Source: Clostridia bacterium | GTDB taxonomy: Bacteria; Bacillota; Clostridia; Oscillospirales; Acutalibacteraceae | Assembly (NCBI GenBank): GCA_017399065.1 | Contig: JAFQEL010000016.1 | Coordinates: forward strand, 62,001 to 126,000 | Length of the DNA stretch: 64,000 nt | Reading direction: 5' to 3' | Shown: positions 7,950 through 15,871 of the stretch, in pieces | Layout of the letters: every line of letters starts with the position of its first letter | Position numbering within the stretch: the stretch's first letter is position 1 | Notes under the pieces: model-generated | Database searches by the model: none | What the model was told of the DNA's origin: nothing | What the model saw: the letters and a program-made list of their open reading frames with translations, nothing else | Program-made: the position numbers and the translations under genes

Positions 7950-8928
7950 TGAAGAACAATTTGAAGTTTTTTTAAATTATTTTTCATCATTATCCAAGTC
8001 TTGTAAACTCACGATTTCATCAACCTCTTCATCGTGCAGCTTTGAAAGCGGTTTAGTGAAAAAGATATTTGGAGTTCTTGTTGATGAGAAAATTTTAAAA
8101 TATTCTTTTGCTGTTCGGTGTCCTGAATGTAACATCCTGCTTGTGAGTGCTGATAATATTGCTGATCTGGAATCGGAGATATACTGTTACAATTGTGATG
8201 AGCACGTTGATATATCTCCGGGAGATGTTGATGTAATCTATGTTTTTGATAATTACCCTTTTGCTGAAGGGCAACAGAATTATAGTGAGATTAGTTTAAG
8301 TTCATCTGTTGCCCTATCAGATAGATGCTTAGATGAACTGATAAAAGACGGAAAGTTAGATTTGAATAATGCGTTTTTTTCTCCAACGGAAAAAGAATAT
8401 AAAGAATTAGAAAGTTTATACCTAAAAATTTTTGAAACACAAAAAACAACAAAAGAAAAGGGCGACACACTTGAAAACTTGACATGTAGATTGTTTTCAA
8501 TTTGCAAGCATTTTAGTGCTGCACCTCTTAAATTACACCCTAACCAAATTGATTGTTTTGTTAGAAATAAATTATATTTGCCTGGTATATCTTCAGAAAA
8601 GTGTAAGTCTAATTTTACAATTGAGTGTAAAAATGAAGCGACGAAGCCTAAAGCGGGGTATGTAAATAAACTACACAGCATTCTACGAGTGACTGGCAAT
8701 AGCTTTGGAATTATTGTTAGTAAAGAAGAGGCACCCAAAACATTTGTTGAACTTGCAAACAACATTTTTTTAAGGGAAGACATTGTTATTATTTCAATAG
8801 ACAAAGATGATTTAAAACATATCATATTTTACAGAACTAACCTTTTAGAGTTAATGGAAAGAAAAATCGATGAAGTAAAATTGAAAGCAACAAAGGATTT
8901 AGTGTCTGCGGGGTTATACGAGTGTTAG
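7909..8928 (+). CDS. Zinc-ribbon protein with PD-(D/E)xK-like nuclease domain
   Basis: This is a 339-residue protein with a strong ribosome site (AAGGAGG) inside the upstream gene. Residues 71-96 hold CPEC...CYNC, a four-cysteine zinc ribbon. The C-terminal domain shows the order expected of a restriction-endonuclease-like core: Glu189 in GDTLENLTCRLF, Asp215 in NQIDCFV, then Glu239-x-Lys241 in FTIECKNE, and a further strand GNSFGIIVSK. That pattern (E...D...ExK) predicts metal-dependent DNA cleavage. The zinc ribbon may bind nucleic acid or the partner protein. The 41-base overlap with the upstream gene suggests a two-component complex. The exact family is not recognised. Confidence 0.6.
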   Translation: MSYSQLLNLHSLLNEEQFEVFLNYFSSLSKSCKLTISSTSSSCSFESGLVKKIFGVLVDEKILKYSFAVRCPECNILLVSADNIADLESEIYCYNCDEHVDISPGDVDVIYVFDNYPFAEGQQNYSEISLSSSVALSDRCLDELIKDGKLDLNNAFFSPTEKEYKELESLYLKIFETQKTTKEKGDTLENLTCRLFSICKHFSAAPLKLHPNQIDCFVRNKLYLPGISSEKCKSNFTIECKNEATKPKAGYVNKLHSILRVTGNSFGIIVSKEEAPKTFVELANNIFLREDIVIISIDKDDLKHIIFYRTNLLELMERKIDEVKLKATKDLVSAGLYEC

Positions 8929-8960
8929 TCTATTTGTGTTTGTGTTTCAACACTTATTTC

Positions 8961-8982
8961 TTGGTCCTTATTTGGTCCTTAT
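8961..8982 (+). repeat. Two tandem 11-bp repeats, possible integrase arm sites
   Basis: TTGGTCCTTAT occurs twice head to tail about 120 bases before the tRNA-like att sequence. Short direct repeats at this distance from the crossover are typical of integrase arm-binding sites in Firmicute integrative elements. A second feature nearby is CTTGAATCC (9033-9041), inverted as GGATTCAAG (9097-9105). Confidence 0.4.
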
Positions 8983-9099
8983 TTCTGTGAAAAGATGTGC
9001 AAACATATGCAAAGATAAGAATATGTTAAAACCTTGAATCCGTTGAAAAACAAGGCCATGTGACGTGATGCGCAACGATTCGCGAGTCTTTCTCAAGGA

Positions 9100-9124
9100 T
9101 TCAAGTCTCGCCACTCGGACCATA
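9100..9124 (+). other. tRNA 3'-end remnant (attachment-site half)
   Basis: The sequence from TTCAAGTC through CACTCGGACCA has the layout of a tRNA from the T-loop to CCA: a 7-base T-loop, CTCGC as the 3' T-stem, CACTCGG as the 3' acceptor strand, discriminator A, then CCA. The expected 5' T-stem (GCGAG) is not adjacent and no matching 5' acceptor (CCGAGTG) is upstream, so this is not a working tRNA. It is what an integrative element leaves when it inserts at a tRNA 3' end. The intact tRNA should lie at the other end of the element, outside this window. Confidence 0.5.
9112..9124 (+). repeat. Left 13-bp direct repeat of a 0.6-kb unit
   Basis: CACTCGGACCATA is repeated exactly at 9732-9744 in the same orientation. 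It covers the tRNA acceptor end plus TA, so it looks like an att core duplicated by a second integration next to the first. Confidence 0.55.
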
Positions 9125-9169
9125 TTGAGTATTCATAAGGGATTTGACCTGTGAATACTCAATTTTTTT
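9125..9169 (+). terminator. Hairpin terminator
   Basis: TTGAGTATTCA (9125-9135) pairs perfectly with TGAATACTCAA (9152-9162) and is followed by seven T. It ends transcription coming from the nuclease gene side. Its left arm overlaps the first inner repeat at 9132-9144. Confidence 0.7.
9132..9144 (+). repeat. Inner 13-bp inverted repeat, left copy
   Basis: TTCATAAGGGATT recurs as its exact reverse complement at 9719-9731. With the outer direct repeats it delimits a small unit holding one gene. Confidence 0.5.
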
Positions 9170-9187
9170 ATTTTTATACCAAAGCAT

Positions 9188-9247
9188 ATAACCCACTATG
9201 ACACTTTCAGCTTTACTGCAAAGACATCAAAGTGGGTTATGTTTTTT
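9188..9247 (+). terminator. Long-loop hairpin terminator
   Basis: ATAACCCACT (9188-9197) pairs perfectly with AGTGGGTTAT (9231-9240), followed by GTTTTTT. The loop of 33 bases is unusually long. It abuts the 3' end of the DUF5071-like gene on the other strand. Confidence 0.5.
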
Positions 9248-9248
9248 A

Positions 9249-9656
9249 TTACAAATTTATTTGTTTGCTGAAATCTTCAAGAGCCATCAACCACAACTCA
9301 TCGTTTTCTTTTTCGGCTCTTCTTTTACAATAAGTCATTTCACTTTCTAATAATGTGTAAGGCATTTTTAATAATCTGTCAAAAATAACATATGCACCAG
9401 GCCAGTTCAAATCTTGTAACCATTCAAACAATAAGTACAAATACGGTTTTAGTTCTTCATCTGATTTTAATGCTATAACTTTTGCACATGGTTCCCATAT
9501 GCATTTTGATTTCTCGGGAATTATCGGTTGAATAAAGGGATAAATGTATTTATATTTTTTGGCTTCGTTTATACCAACAGCAATCTTGGATTCATATTCT
9601 TCATCAGTGTATGATGCATCCCAAATAAATGATTCATAAATTTCGTCTAATGTCAT
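9249..9656 (-). CDS. DUF5071-like small protein
   Basis: This encodes 135 residues starting MTLDEIYESF at 9656, chosen because GAGGTG precedes it; longer frames reach into the repeat and lack a ribosome site. The core ELKPYLYLLFEWLQDLNWPGA (about residues 67-87) followed by a helical stretch matches the DUF5071 signature as I remember it (eWLqDmNWPxA). Such proteins are small, cytoplasmic and all-helical, and often accompany polymorphic toxins as putative immunity proteins. The gene sits alone in a 0.6-kb unit bounded by 13-bp repeats. It is a candidate partner for the toxin-like ORF at 6070, but they are 2.6 kb apart on opposite strands. Confidence 0.65.
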   Translation of the reverse strand: MTLDEIYESFIWDASYTDEEYESKIAVGINEAKKYKYIYPFIQPIIPEKSKCIWEPCAKVIALKSDEELKPYLYLLFEWLQDLNWPGAYVIFDRLLKMPYTLLESEMTYCKRRAEKENDELWLMALEDFSKQINL

Positions 9657-9718
9657 ATAGAACACCTCACTTTGAATTAAGTATAACATAACCGAGAATA
9701 AAAGTAAATATAATGTGC

Positions 9719-9731
9719 AATCCCTTATGAA
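9719..9731 (-). repeat. Inner 13-bp inverted repeat, right copy
   Basis: AATCCCTTATGAA is the exact reverse complement of 9132-9144 and directly abuts the right direct repeat. Confidence 0.5.
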
Positions 9732-9744
9732 CACTCGGACCATA
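9732..9744 (+). repeat. Right 13-bp direct repeat
   Basis: This second copy of CACTCGGACCATA is followed directly by AAAAAGCAG and a terminator hairpin, as expected downstream of a tRNA gene. This suggests it is the chromosomal side of the original insertion point. Confidence 0.55.
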
Positions 9745-9745
9745 A

Positions 9746-9786
9746 AAAAGCAGTTTCGACTTTTGTCGGGACTGCTTTTGTTTTTG
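9746..9786 (+). terminator. Hairpin terminator (original tRNA terminator?)
   Basis: AAAAGCAGTTTCGAC pairs with GTCGGGACTGCTTTT around a TTTT loop, followed by GTTTTTG. Its place right after the tRNA-end repeat suggests it once ended the tRNA transcript. Confidence 0.6.
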
Positions 9787-9803
9787 TTTCATAATAATAC
9801 AAC

Positions 9804-9840
9804 AAAAGACCTCAGATTGATGAATCTGAGGTCTTTTTAA
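9804..9840. terminator. Bidirectional terminator after the pseudokinase gene
   Basis: AAAAGACCTCAGATT (9804-9818) and AATCTGAGGTCTTTT (9823-9837) form a perfect 15-bp stem with a four-base loop and T runs on both sides. It sits one base past the stop of the kinase-like gene. Confidence 0.85.
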
Positions 9841-9841
9841 A

Positions 9842-11677
9842 TTATTCAACTGCTTCGGTGGGGATAATTACCGGCTCGGTAGTGGGCGGCTCAGTGACAA
9901 CAGGGTCTGTCTGTTGCTCACCGGGCTGAGTAGCGGGAGTATCTTCAACAGGTTCATCGGGAGCTTCGGTATAGCCGGGGGTATCAGGGAAGTCCGGTGC
10001 ATCAGTAACGGTAATCTCTTCCGGAGCAGCACCCCAGACGATAAGAGTTACCTTTGTACCCTTAGGATATGATTTACCTACAACAAGATTTACCACAGCC
10101 TGAACAGTACCCTCGGTATGTGTACCGTCGTTTTCCGACTCTTCTTTTGCAACACTGAATTTACGTTCGGCAAGAAGCTTCTTTGCATCCTCATAATCCA
10201 TACCTATAACAGGCGGAAGCTCGAACTGCTCAACACCCTTGGAAACGGTAAGCACAATTTTCGTACCCGCATTTACCTGCGATTCAGCCTGAACGCTCTG
10301 TTTGATAATATAGCCCTTAGAAACCGTATCACTGTACTCTTCAACAGCCTCAAAGGTGAAATTATTAGTCCAGTATGCGTTTGAGCTGACCTCAGCATAG
10401 TTGCGGTTGACAAAATTTGGAACAGCAACCATTTCCTGTCTTGTTACAACCTCAGTCTCGGGCTCTTTGATAGAAAAGCCGAGCTTATCACCTGCCGCTA
10501 TAACAACGATAAGGAAAATAACAAGTCCGACAATCGCACTAATGAGAGCTGTGCGGATAATAATCACTTTATTTTCAGACATCTTGCTGTCTTTTTTTGC
10601 CGGCTTACCCTGCTGAGACTTCTGCACAGGCTGTTTACCCGAAGGCTGCGGGTTTGACGGCGGTACGGGCGGCGCAGCCGGAACCTCAAACTCTGTACCT
10701 GATGCTGCCGCGGCTACGGGAGATGCCGAAAGGTCAGCACGTAACTGCTCGACCGAGCGTGTACGCTCCTCAGGCATTATCTGAAGTGCATTTATAAGAC
10801 CGTTTATTACGTAAGCGGGAAGCTGTTCGGCAAATCTGCCGGGCACCATAAGCTTATCGTTTGTAAGTCTTTCGGTAGCTTCTATCGGATCACTGCCGAT
10901 AAGTGCACGGTAAAGCGTTGCGGCAAAAGCATAGATATCCGTACCCGGCCCCTGCTTACCCTCAAAGCCGTATTGCTCAATTGCGGCATAGCCGGGGAAA
11001 AGCTGAGCCGAAAGGTCACTTTTTGCAGTACGTGCCTGCCAGATACTGAAGCCGCCTATACGCATTTTACCGTCCTGGCCGATCTGAAGAGTCAGCGGAG
11101 AAATACCGCGATGGATTATACCTGCAGTATGAAGCATACCGAGAGTAGAAAGCACGGGCATAAACAGTGCTCTTGCTTTCTCCCACGGAATATAGCCCGT
11201 TTTAAGACGAAGAAGATAGTCGCGCAGTGTTATACTCTTTACATATTCGCAAATTGCGTACGCCGTGGAATTCTCTTCAAAAACATCGAAGACATTGACG
11301 AGCGCTGAAAGGCCGCTCATTCGCGTAAGCTTACGCCACAGCTCGACAAAATCTGCCATACACTCTCTGTACGAAAGTTCACAACCGGACATAACCGTCA
11401 CTTCTTTTTCGCCTACCCTTCTGGTAGCAAGGGTATCAGGCAAAAATTCGCGAATAGTAACGGGCTTTTTTTCATTTATGTCCCACGCTATGTAGGTTGC
11501 ACCGTCTCCGTTATACTCGAGCAATTTACCGATAAGATAGCGGTTTGCAACAACCGTTCTTACAGCAAGATACGGTGCCATCTGCATAGTATCGGCATGA
11601 AAACCGCAGTGAGGACACTGCTGAACTTCGCCGATCTCTTTCATACAGCCCATACAAAGATGTTCACTGTTAATCAT
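9842..11677 (-). CDS. PASTA-domain Ser/Thr kinase-like protein, probable pseudokinase
   Basis: This is a 611-residue single-pass membrane protein. The N-terminus has a zinc ribbon (Cys8, Cys11, Cys21, Cys24), followed by a Hanks-type kinase fold (about 47-315), a basic Pro/Lys linker, one membrane helix (371-395), two PASTA repeats (about 418-552) and a Pro/Thr/Glu-rich tail. PASTA kinases sense cell-wall fragments and control growth. Here the catalytic residues are missing: the VAIK lysine is Arg76, HRD is HRG (189-191) followed by Thr where Asn is expected, and DFG is GGF (208-210). The glycine loop also looks poor. It is probably a wall-sensing scaffold and not an active kinase. The start follows AGGAG; a promoter lies at 11733-11761. 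Confidence 0.85.
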   Translation of the reverse strand: MINSEHLCMGCMKEIGEVQQCPHCGFHADTMQMAPYLAVRTVVANRYLIGKLLEYNGDGATYIAWDINEKKPVTIREFLPDTLATRRVGEKEVTVMSGCELSYRECMADFVELWRKLTRMSGLSALVNVFDVFEENSTAYAICEYVKSITLRDYLLRLKTGYIPWEKARALFMPVLSTLGMLHTAGIIHRGISPLTLQIGQDGKMRIGGFSIWQARTAKSDLSAQLFPGYAAIEQYGFEGKQGPGTDIYAFAATLYRALIGSDPIEATERLTNDKLMVPGRFAEQLPAYVINGLINALQIMPEERTRSVEQLRADLSASPVAAAASGTEFEVPAAPPVPPSNPQPSGKQPVQKSQQGKPAKKDSKMSENKVIIIRTALISAIVGLVIFLIVVIAAGDKLGFSIKEPETEVVTRQEMVAVPNFVNRNYAEVSSNAYWTNNFTFEAVEEYSDTVSKGYIIKQSVQAESQVNAGTKIVLTVSKGVEQFELPPVIGMDYEDAKKLLAERKFSVAKEESENDGTHTEGTVQAVVNLVVGKSYPKGTKVTLIVWGAAPEEITVTDAPDFPDTPGYTEAPDEPVEDTPATQPGEQQTDPVVTEPPTTEPVIIPTEAVE

Positions 11678-11732
11678 AATTCAAGCTCCTAAAAACAAAA
11701 TAGCTCCAAAGCTTCAAATAAACATTACTGTT

Positions 11733-11761
11733 ATTGTAACATTTTAATCTTGTTTAGTCAA
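11733..11761 (-). promoter_or_regulatory. Sigma-A-type promoter of the pseudokinase gene
   Basis: On the minus strand TTGACT (11756-11761) and TACAAT (11733-11738) are separated by 17 bases, about 55 bases before the start codon. Confidence 0.65.
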
Positions 11762-11804
11762 ATGTATGGCAGTTACAAATAGTTACAAATTTCAAGGCAT
11801 ATAT

Positions 11805-11836
11805 AAAAAGCTGTCCTGTCTCAGCGACAGAACAGC
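11805..11836 (-). terminator. Terminator after gdpP
   Basis: On the minus strand GCTGTTCTGTC-GCTGA-GACAGGACAGC is followed by TTTTTATA. It ends the RNase J/gdpP transcript. Confidence 0.8.
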
Positions 11837-11851
11837 AAAACTTTATTAAAT

Positions 11852-13813
11852 TCAGGTTGTCTGCTTTGTGTAATACTCATCTACCGCAGCAAAAAGGCGT
11901 GTTGTAGCTGTTTCACGGTCACAAGCTTCAAGCTGTGCCGCCGCCATAGTCTGATGTCCGCCGCCTCCCAGAGCTTCCATAATAAGCTGAACGTTTATTT
12001 CGCCGAGTGAGCGAGCGGAAATATTCATCGTACCATTCGCTTCAAACATTGCAAAAGAAGCCTTGACAGAATCTATGTTCAGCATTTCATCAGCCGCCTG
12101 TGCCGCAATCGTACGAACGTCGGATGAATTGATATCCGCATAAGCTATGGCACAGTCACGGTAAACCTCCGCACTGTCTATAACGTCATTACGCAGTTTG
12201 AAATTCTCCAGCTTATTCATAAACAGACGACGCACCTTAACGGTATCGGCACCTTTACCTTTCAGGAATGCCGCCGCTTCAAAAGTACGCACACCTGCCC
12301 TGAGAGTAAAATTGCGGGTATCGAGCATTATACCTGCAAGCAAAGCGTTTGCCTCGCAATCGGTTATGGCAGGCTTAGCAGGCATATATTGCAGAAGCTC
12401 AGATACCATTTCACCTGCCGATGAAGCGTTAGGATCGTGTTGAAAAACAATACTGTCATTTATAAAATCAACGTTTTTGCGGTGATGGTCAATAACAATA
12501 ACCGTTTTCGCCCTGCGGTAAAGCTCTGCACTCTCGAGCACCTCTGCTCTGTGGGTATCGACAATTACAAGCAGAGTATCCTTTGAAATTAATTCCACAG
12601 CTTCTTCGGAAGAAATAAAGCCATCGGGATATTTAAGCTCTGCCAGATCTATGAGAGGTTTTGCCAAAGACTGTTCACGGTTGATAACGATATAAGACTG
12701 TTTACCAAGCGATCTTGCAGCACAAAGCATACCTGTTGCAGAGCCTACGCTGTCAAGATCAGAAAACCTGTGACCCATTATCATAACATCGGAGCTGTTC
12801 TCCATAAGCTTCTGAACTGCGGAAGCAACTATGCGCGTACGGGCTTTGCTTCGTTTTTCTATACCCTTGGACATACCGCCGAAGAATTCATACGAATCAT
12901 TCTTGAGTATTGCCGCCTGGTCACCGCCTCTGCCGATAGCCATATCAAGAGCCTGACGTGCGTTTTTCTCACACTCACGCAAGGTTTCTCCCCTGCTGAT
13001 ACCGATTGAGAGAGTTATCCCCACTGCCTTATCATCATATCGGTAGTTGCGGATTTCATCAAGGATATTGAATTTACGCTCAATCATCCTCACAAGATCA
13101 CGCTCTTCGCACACTACTATAAATCTGCCGTCACCGAGTTTGCGTATAATGCACCCATATTCACCGAGCCAGTTATCAATTAGCTTTTCAGCTTTGCTAC
13201 GCATTGCATCAGCATCGCTGTCAGAAAAATTCTGCATAAGCTCTTCAAGATTATCGATACAAATAAGCATTACGCTCGGACGTGAAAGTCTGTACTCATA
13301 ATAAGTTTTACGCATCTGCGTTTCATCCGAAAACAGCATAATAAAACAAGGCTCGTCACGGTAAGTTATAGGAAAAGGATACACGGAATAAGAATGATCA
13401 CCTATATCCGTATAAAGCCTGTCGTGAGTTGAGATATCTTCAGCAGTCTGTCCGCTGAGAAACTGTTCAACATCGGTACTGATAAGCTTCATTCCATCGA
13501 GCACACGTGATTCAAACAGAGAATTGAACCACAACACTCTGCCGCCTGCTGTAGTAACAAGCAAAGGCAGAGGAAAAGCAGAAAGCTTCTCTGTTTCTGT
13601 AAAGTTCAGTGCCTCATTAACCGTTTTGATAAGCTCGTGTGAGCGACGCGACGAAAGTACATTTGTAACAATACTCAATGCAATAAGAATAACCAGTATA
13701 ACCAGCTCAATAAGTGCCGCGGTTTTGTTGTAGAAAAAAGTCAACACGCAGGTTACAAGACTGACTGCAAAAATACACAGTATAACCGGGTTGTTTTTCA
13801 GAAAGCGCAACAA
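11852..13813 (-). CDS. gdpP: Cyclic-di-AMP phosphodiesterase (GdpP/YybT family)
   Basis: This 653-residue membrane protein hydrolyses c-di-AMP to pApA and so tunes wall and potassium homeostasis. The order is the family's own: two membrane helices (about 9-27 and 31-53), a PAS-like domain (about 75-165), a degenerate GGDEF domain (about 180-305), then DHH with MGHRFSDLDSVG (His348, Asp352, Asp354) and VIDHHRK (442-446), and DHHA1 ending GGGGHQTMAAAQ. The start is TTG at 13813, chosen because GGAGG lies 9 bases upstream, inside the last codons of the RNase J gene. Only four bases separate the two genes, so translation is probably coupled. Confidence 0.95.
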   Translation of the reverse strand: MLRFLKNNPVILCIFAVSLVTCVLTFFYNKTAALIELVILVILIALSIVTNVLSSRRSHELIKTVNEALNFTETEKLSAFPLPLLVTTAGGRVLWFNSLFESRVLDGMKLISTDVEQFLSGQTAEDISTHDRLYTDIGDHSYSVYPFPITYRDEPCFIMLFSDETQMRKTYYEYRLSRPSVMLICIDNLEELMQNFSDSDADAMRSKAEKLIDNWLGEYGCIIRKLGDGRFIVVCEERDLVRMIERKFNILDEIRNYRYDDKAVGITLSIGISRGETLRECEKNARQALDMAIGRGGDQAAILKNDSYEFFGGMSKGIEKRSKARTRIVASAVQKLMENSSDVMIMGHRFSDLDSVGSATGMLCAARSLGKQSYIVINREQSLAKPLIDLAELKYPDGFISSEEAVELISKDTLLVIVDTHRAEVLESAELYRRAKTVIVIDHHRKNVDFINDSIVFQHDPNASSAGEMVSELLQYMPAKPAITDCEANALLAGIMLDTRNFTLRAGVRTFEAAAFLKGKGADTVKVRRLFMNKLENFKLRNDVIDSAEVYRDCAIAYADINSSDVRTIAAQAADEMLNIDSVKASFAMFEANGTMNISARSLGEINVQLIMEALGGGGHQTMAAAQLEACDRETATTRLFAAVDEYYTKQTT

Positions 13814-13817
13814 AATT

Positions 13818-15662
13818 TTATACCTCCATTATAACAGGTACTATCATCGGGCTTCTTCTTGTCTTTTCAAAAACGAAACGTGAAATATCATCCCTTACCC
13901 TTGTCTTTGCGGCAAGAATATCTGAAGGATTTCTGCCGAGGCGTTCATCAAGAGTATTATAAGCAAGACGCTTCGCCTGCTCGATAAGTTCCTCGGACTC
14001 TTTGACATAAACAAAGCCTCTTGTTATAACCTCGGGACCTGAGACAATATATCCTGTATCAGCCTCAACGCAGGCTGTGATAATAATGATACCGTCCTGC
14101 GAAAGATGCTTGCGGTCACGCAGGACAATACTGCCGACATCGCCGACACCGGAGCCGTCAACATATACTTTGCCTGCCGGAACACTGCCTGCAACACGTA
14201 CGGAATCGTCACTCATTTCAACAAGCAGACCATTATCGGCAACGATTATATTCTTTCGGTCAATACCCATTGACTCGGCAAGGATTCTGTGCTTCTGAAG
14301 ATGCTTCTGCTCGCCGTGGACAGGTATAAAATATTTGGGCTTGACAAGGCTCATTATCATTTTGAGCTCTTCCTGGCAGGCGTGACCCGAAACGTGAACG
14401 TCATACATCTTTTCATATATAACCTCTGCGCCGAGCTTCATAAGCTCATTTACAACCTTACCGACTGTTTTTTCGTTGCCGGGAATTGGAGTTGCAGAGA
14501 TAATGATATAATCCATAGGACCTATCTCAACCTTGCGGTGGTCGGAAAAAGCCATACGGCTGAGTGCTGACATAGGCTCACCCTGACTGCCCGTAGTGAT
14601 AATAACAAGCTTATCATCGGGATAACGCTTGATTGTATCGATACTGACAATGAGACCCTCGGGCACGTCGATATAGCCGAGCTCCTTGGCAACGGCAACA
14701 ACATTCTCTAAGCTTCTGCCGGAAAGTACAACTTTTCTGCCGAGAGAAGCAGCACTATTGATAATCTGCTGAACACGGTGAATATTGGATGCAAAGGTTG
14801 CAACGATAATTCTGCGGTTGCCTGCACTGTGGAAAAGGCGGTCGAACGATTCGCCTACCTTGCTTTCGCTCTCGGTATAACCCGGACGCTCAGCATTTGT
14901 CGAATCGGACATAAGGCACATAACACCCTCCGTACCGATCTGGGCAAAGCGTGCAAGGTCAATTGGCTCGCCGTCGATAGGTGTTGTATCGATCTTGAAG
15001 TCACCCATCTGCACGACAGTACCGCCTTCACAACGCACGGCAAGTGCAACTGCATCGGGAATAGAATGGTTGACGTGAATCAGCTCAACCTCAAACTCAC
15101 CGAGCTTTATACGGTCACCCGGCTTTACAACATTCAGCTTTGCGGAAGAAAGCAGATTATGCTCCTTGAGCTTACCCTGGATAAGACCGATTGTAAGCTT
15201 AGTTGAATAAATAGGTATATTTACCGATTTGAGAAGATAGGCAAGACCACCTATATGATCCTCATGACCGTGAGTGACGACAACACCTTTGATTTTGTCG
15301 ATATTCTTTTCGACATAAGAGAAATCGGGCAGGACAAGATCGACACCCGGAAGCTCGGCATCGGGGAAAGCAAGTCCGCAATCAACGAGAAACATACTCT
15401 CACCATATTCGTAGAGAGTCATATTCTTACCGACTTCGTTAAGACCGCCGAGAAAAGCAATACGGATAGGCTTTTTTTCAACCTTTTTGTGTTGCTTTTG
15501 CTTCTGTCGCTGTGTTCTCTGCTGCTTGGCAGGACGCTGATGCTGCGCTTCAGCTGTATTACGTTTAGGAGGAATACGAGAGTAACGCGAAAATTTAGAA
15601 CTCTTGTTCTGCTTCTTTTTTTCGTTGGCAGGCTTATCGCCGCCGAATATTTTTTCTGACAT
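13818..15662 (-). CDS. rnj: Ribonuclease J
   Basis: This 614-residue metallo-beta-lactamase/beta-CASP nuclease has 5'-3' exo- and endonuclease activity in mRNA decay and rRNA processing. The zinc motif THGHEDHIGG is at 130-139, LVDCGL at 92-97, and the beta-CASP region includes ATFASNIHR and SGRS. The C-terminal part has HVSGHA and PVHGEQ. A basic, low-complexity N-terminal extension of about 65 residues (rich in Lys, Gln, Arg) precedes the enzyme and may bind RNA. No Shine-Dalgarno is visible before the ATG; instead the leader can fold into a nested hairpin. Confidence 0.95.
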   Translation of the reverse strand: MSEKIFGGDKPANEKKKQNKSSKFSRYSRIPPKRNTAEAQHQRPAKQQRTQRQKQKQHKKVEKKPIRIAFLGGLNEVGKNMTLYEYGESMFLVDCGLAFPDAELPGVDLVLPDFSYVEKNIDKIKGVVVTHGHEDHIGGLAYLLKSVNIPIYSTKLTIGLIQGKLKEHNLLSSAKLNVVKPGDRIKLGEFEVELIHVNHSIPDAVALAVRCEGGTVVQMGDFKIDTTPIDGEPIDLARFAQIGTEGVMCLMSDSTNAERPGYTESESKVGESFDRLFHSAGNRRIIVATFASNIHRVQQIINSAASLGRKVVLSGRSLENVVAVAKELGYIDVPEGLIVSIDTIKRYPDDKLVIITTGSQGEPMSALSRMAFSDHRKVEIGPMDYIIISATPIPGNEKTVGKVVNELMKLGAEVIYEKMYDVHVSGHACQEELKMIMSLVKPKYFIPVHGEQKHLQKHRILAESMGIDRKNIIVADNGLLVEMSDDSVRVAGSVPAGKVYVDGSGVGDVGSIVLRDRKHLSQDGIIIITACVEADTGYIVSGPEVITRGFVYVKESEELIEQAKRLAYNTLDERLGRNPSDILAAKTRVRDDISRFVFEKTRRSPMIVPVIMEV

Positions 15663-15674
15663 ACAATAAACTGA

Positions 15675-15760
15675 TGTGGCTCAAAAGATAATAACATCAT
15701 AAGCCGACGGTTAAACGTCAGCTATAAAACCGATTGAAATATGATTTTGAATAAGCCACA
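15675..15760 (-). promoter_or_regulatory. Structured 5' leader of the RNase J gene
   Basis: Nested inverted repeats lie just upstream of the RNase J start. TGTGGC-TCAAAA (15675-15686) pairs with TTTTGA-ataa-GCCACA (15745-15760), and inside them AGCCGACG (15702-15709) pairs with CGTCAGCT (15716-15723). RNA-decay enzymes are often autoregulated through leader hairpins, so this may be a self-processing site. The remaining 15761-15871 stretch is AT-rich, with no feature I can support. Confidence 0.4.
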
Positions 15761-15871
15761 AAAAATCCTTTCTTTAATTTTGTTAATAAGAATATATATG
15801 CTCCGCCTAACGCCCAAGACGGAAAAATCCAAAATAATACAGATTAATTATATAATAAGCTGTAAAAAAAG

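Noticed and set aside
9000..9124. Complete tRNA gene
   Set aside because: Only the T-loop to CCA part can be read. No 5' acceptor (CCGAGTG) or D/anticodon arms fit upstream, so I list it only as an attachment-site remnant.
14778..15206. Cys-rich plus-strand frame of 142 residues
   Set aside because: It lies entirely opposite the RNase J gene and has no start signal; it is a shadow frame.
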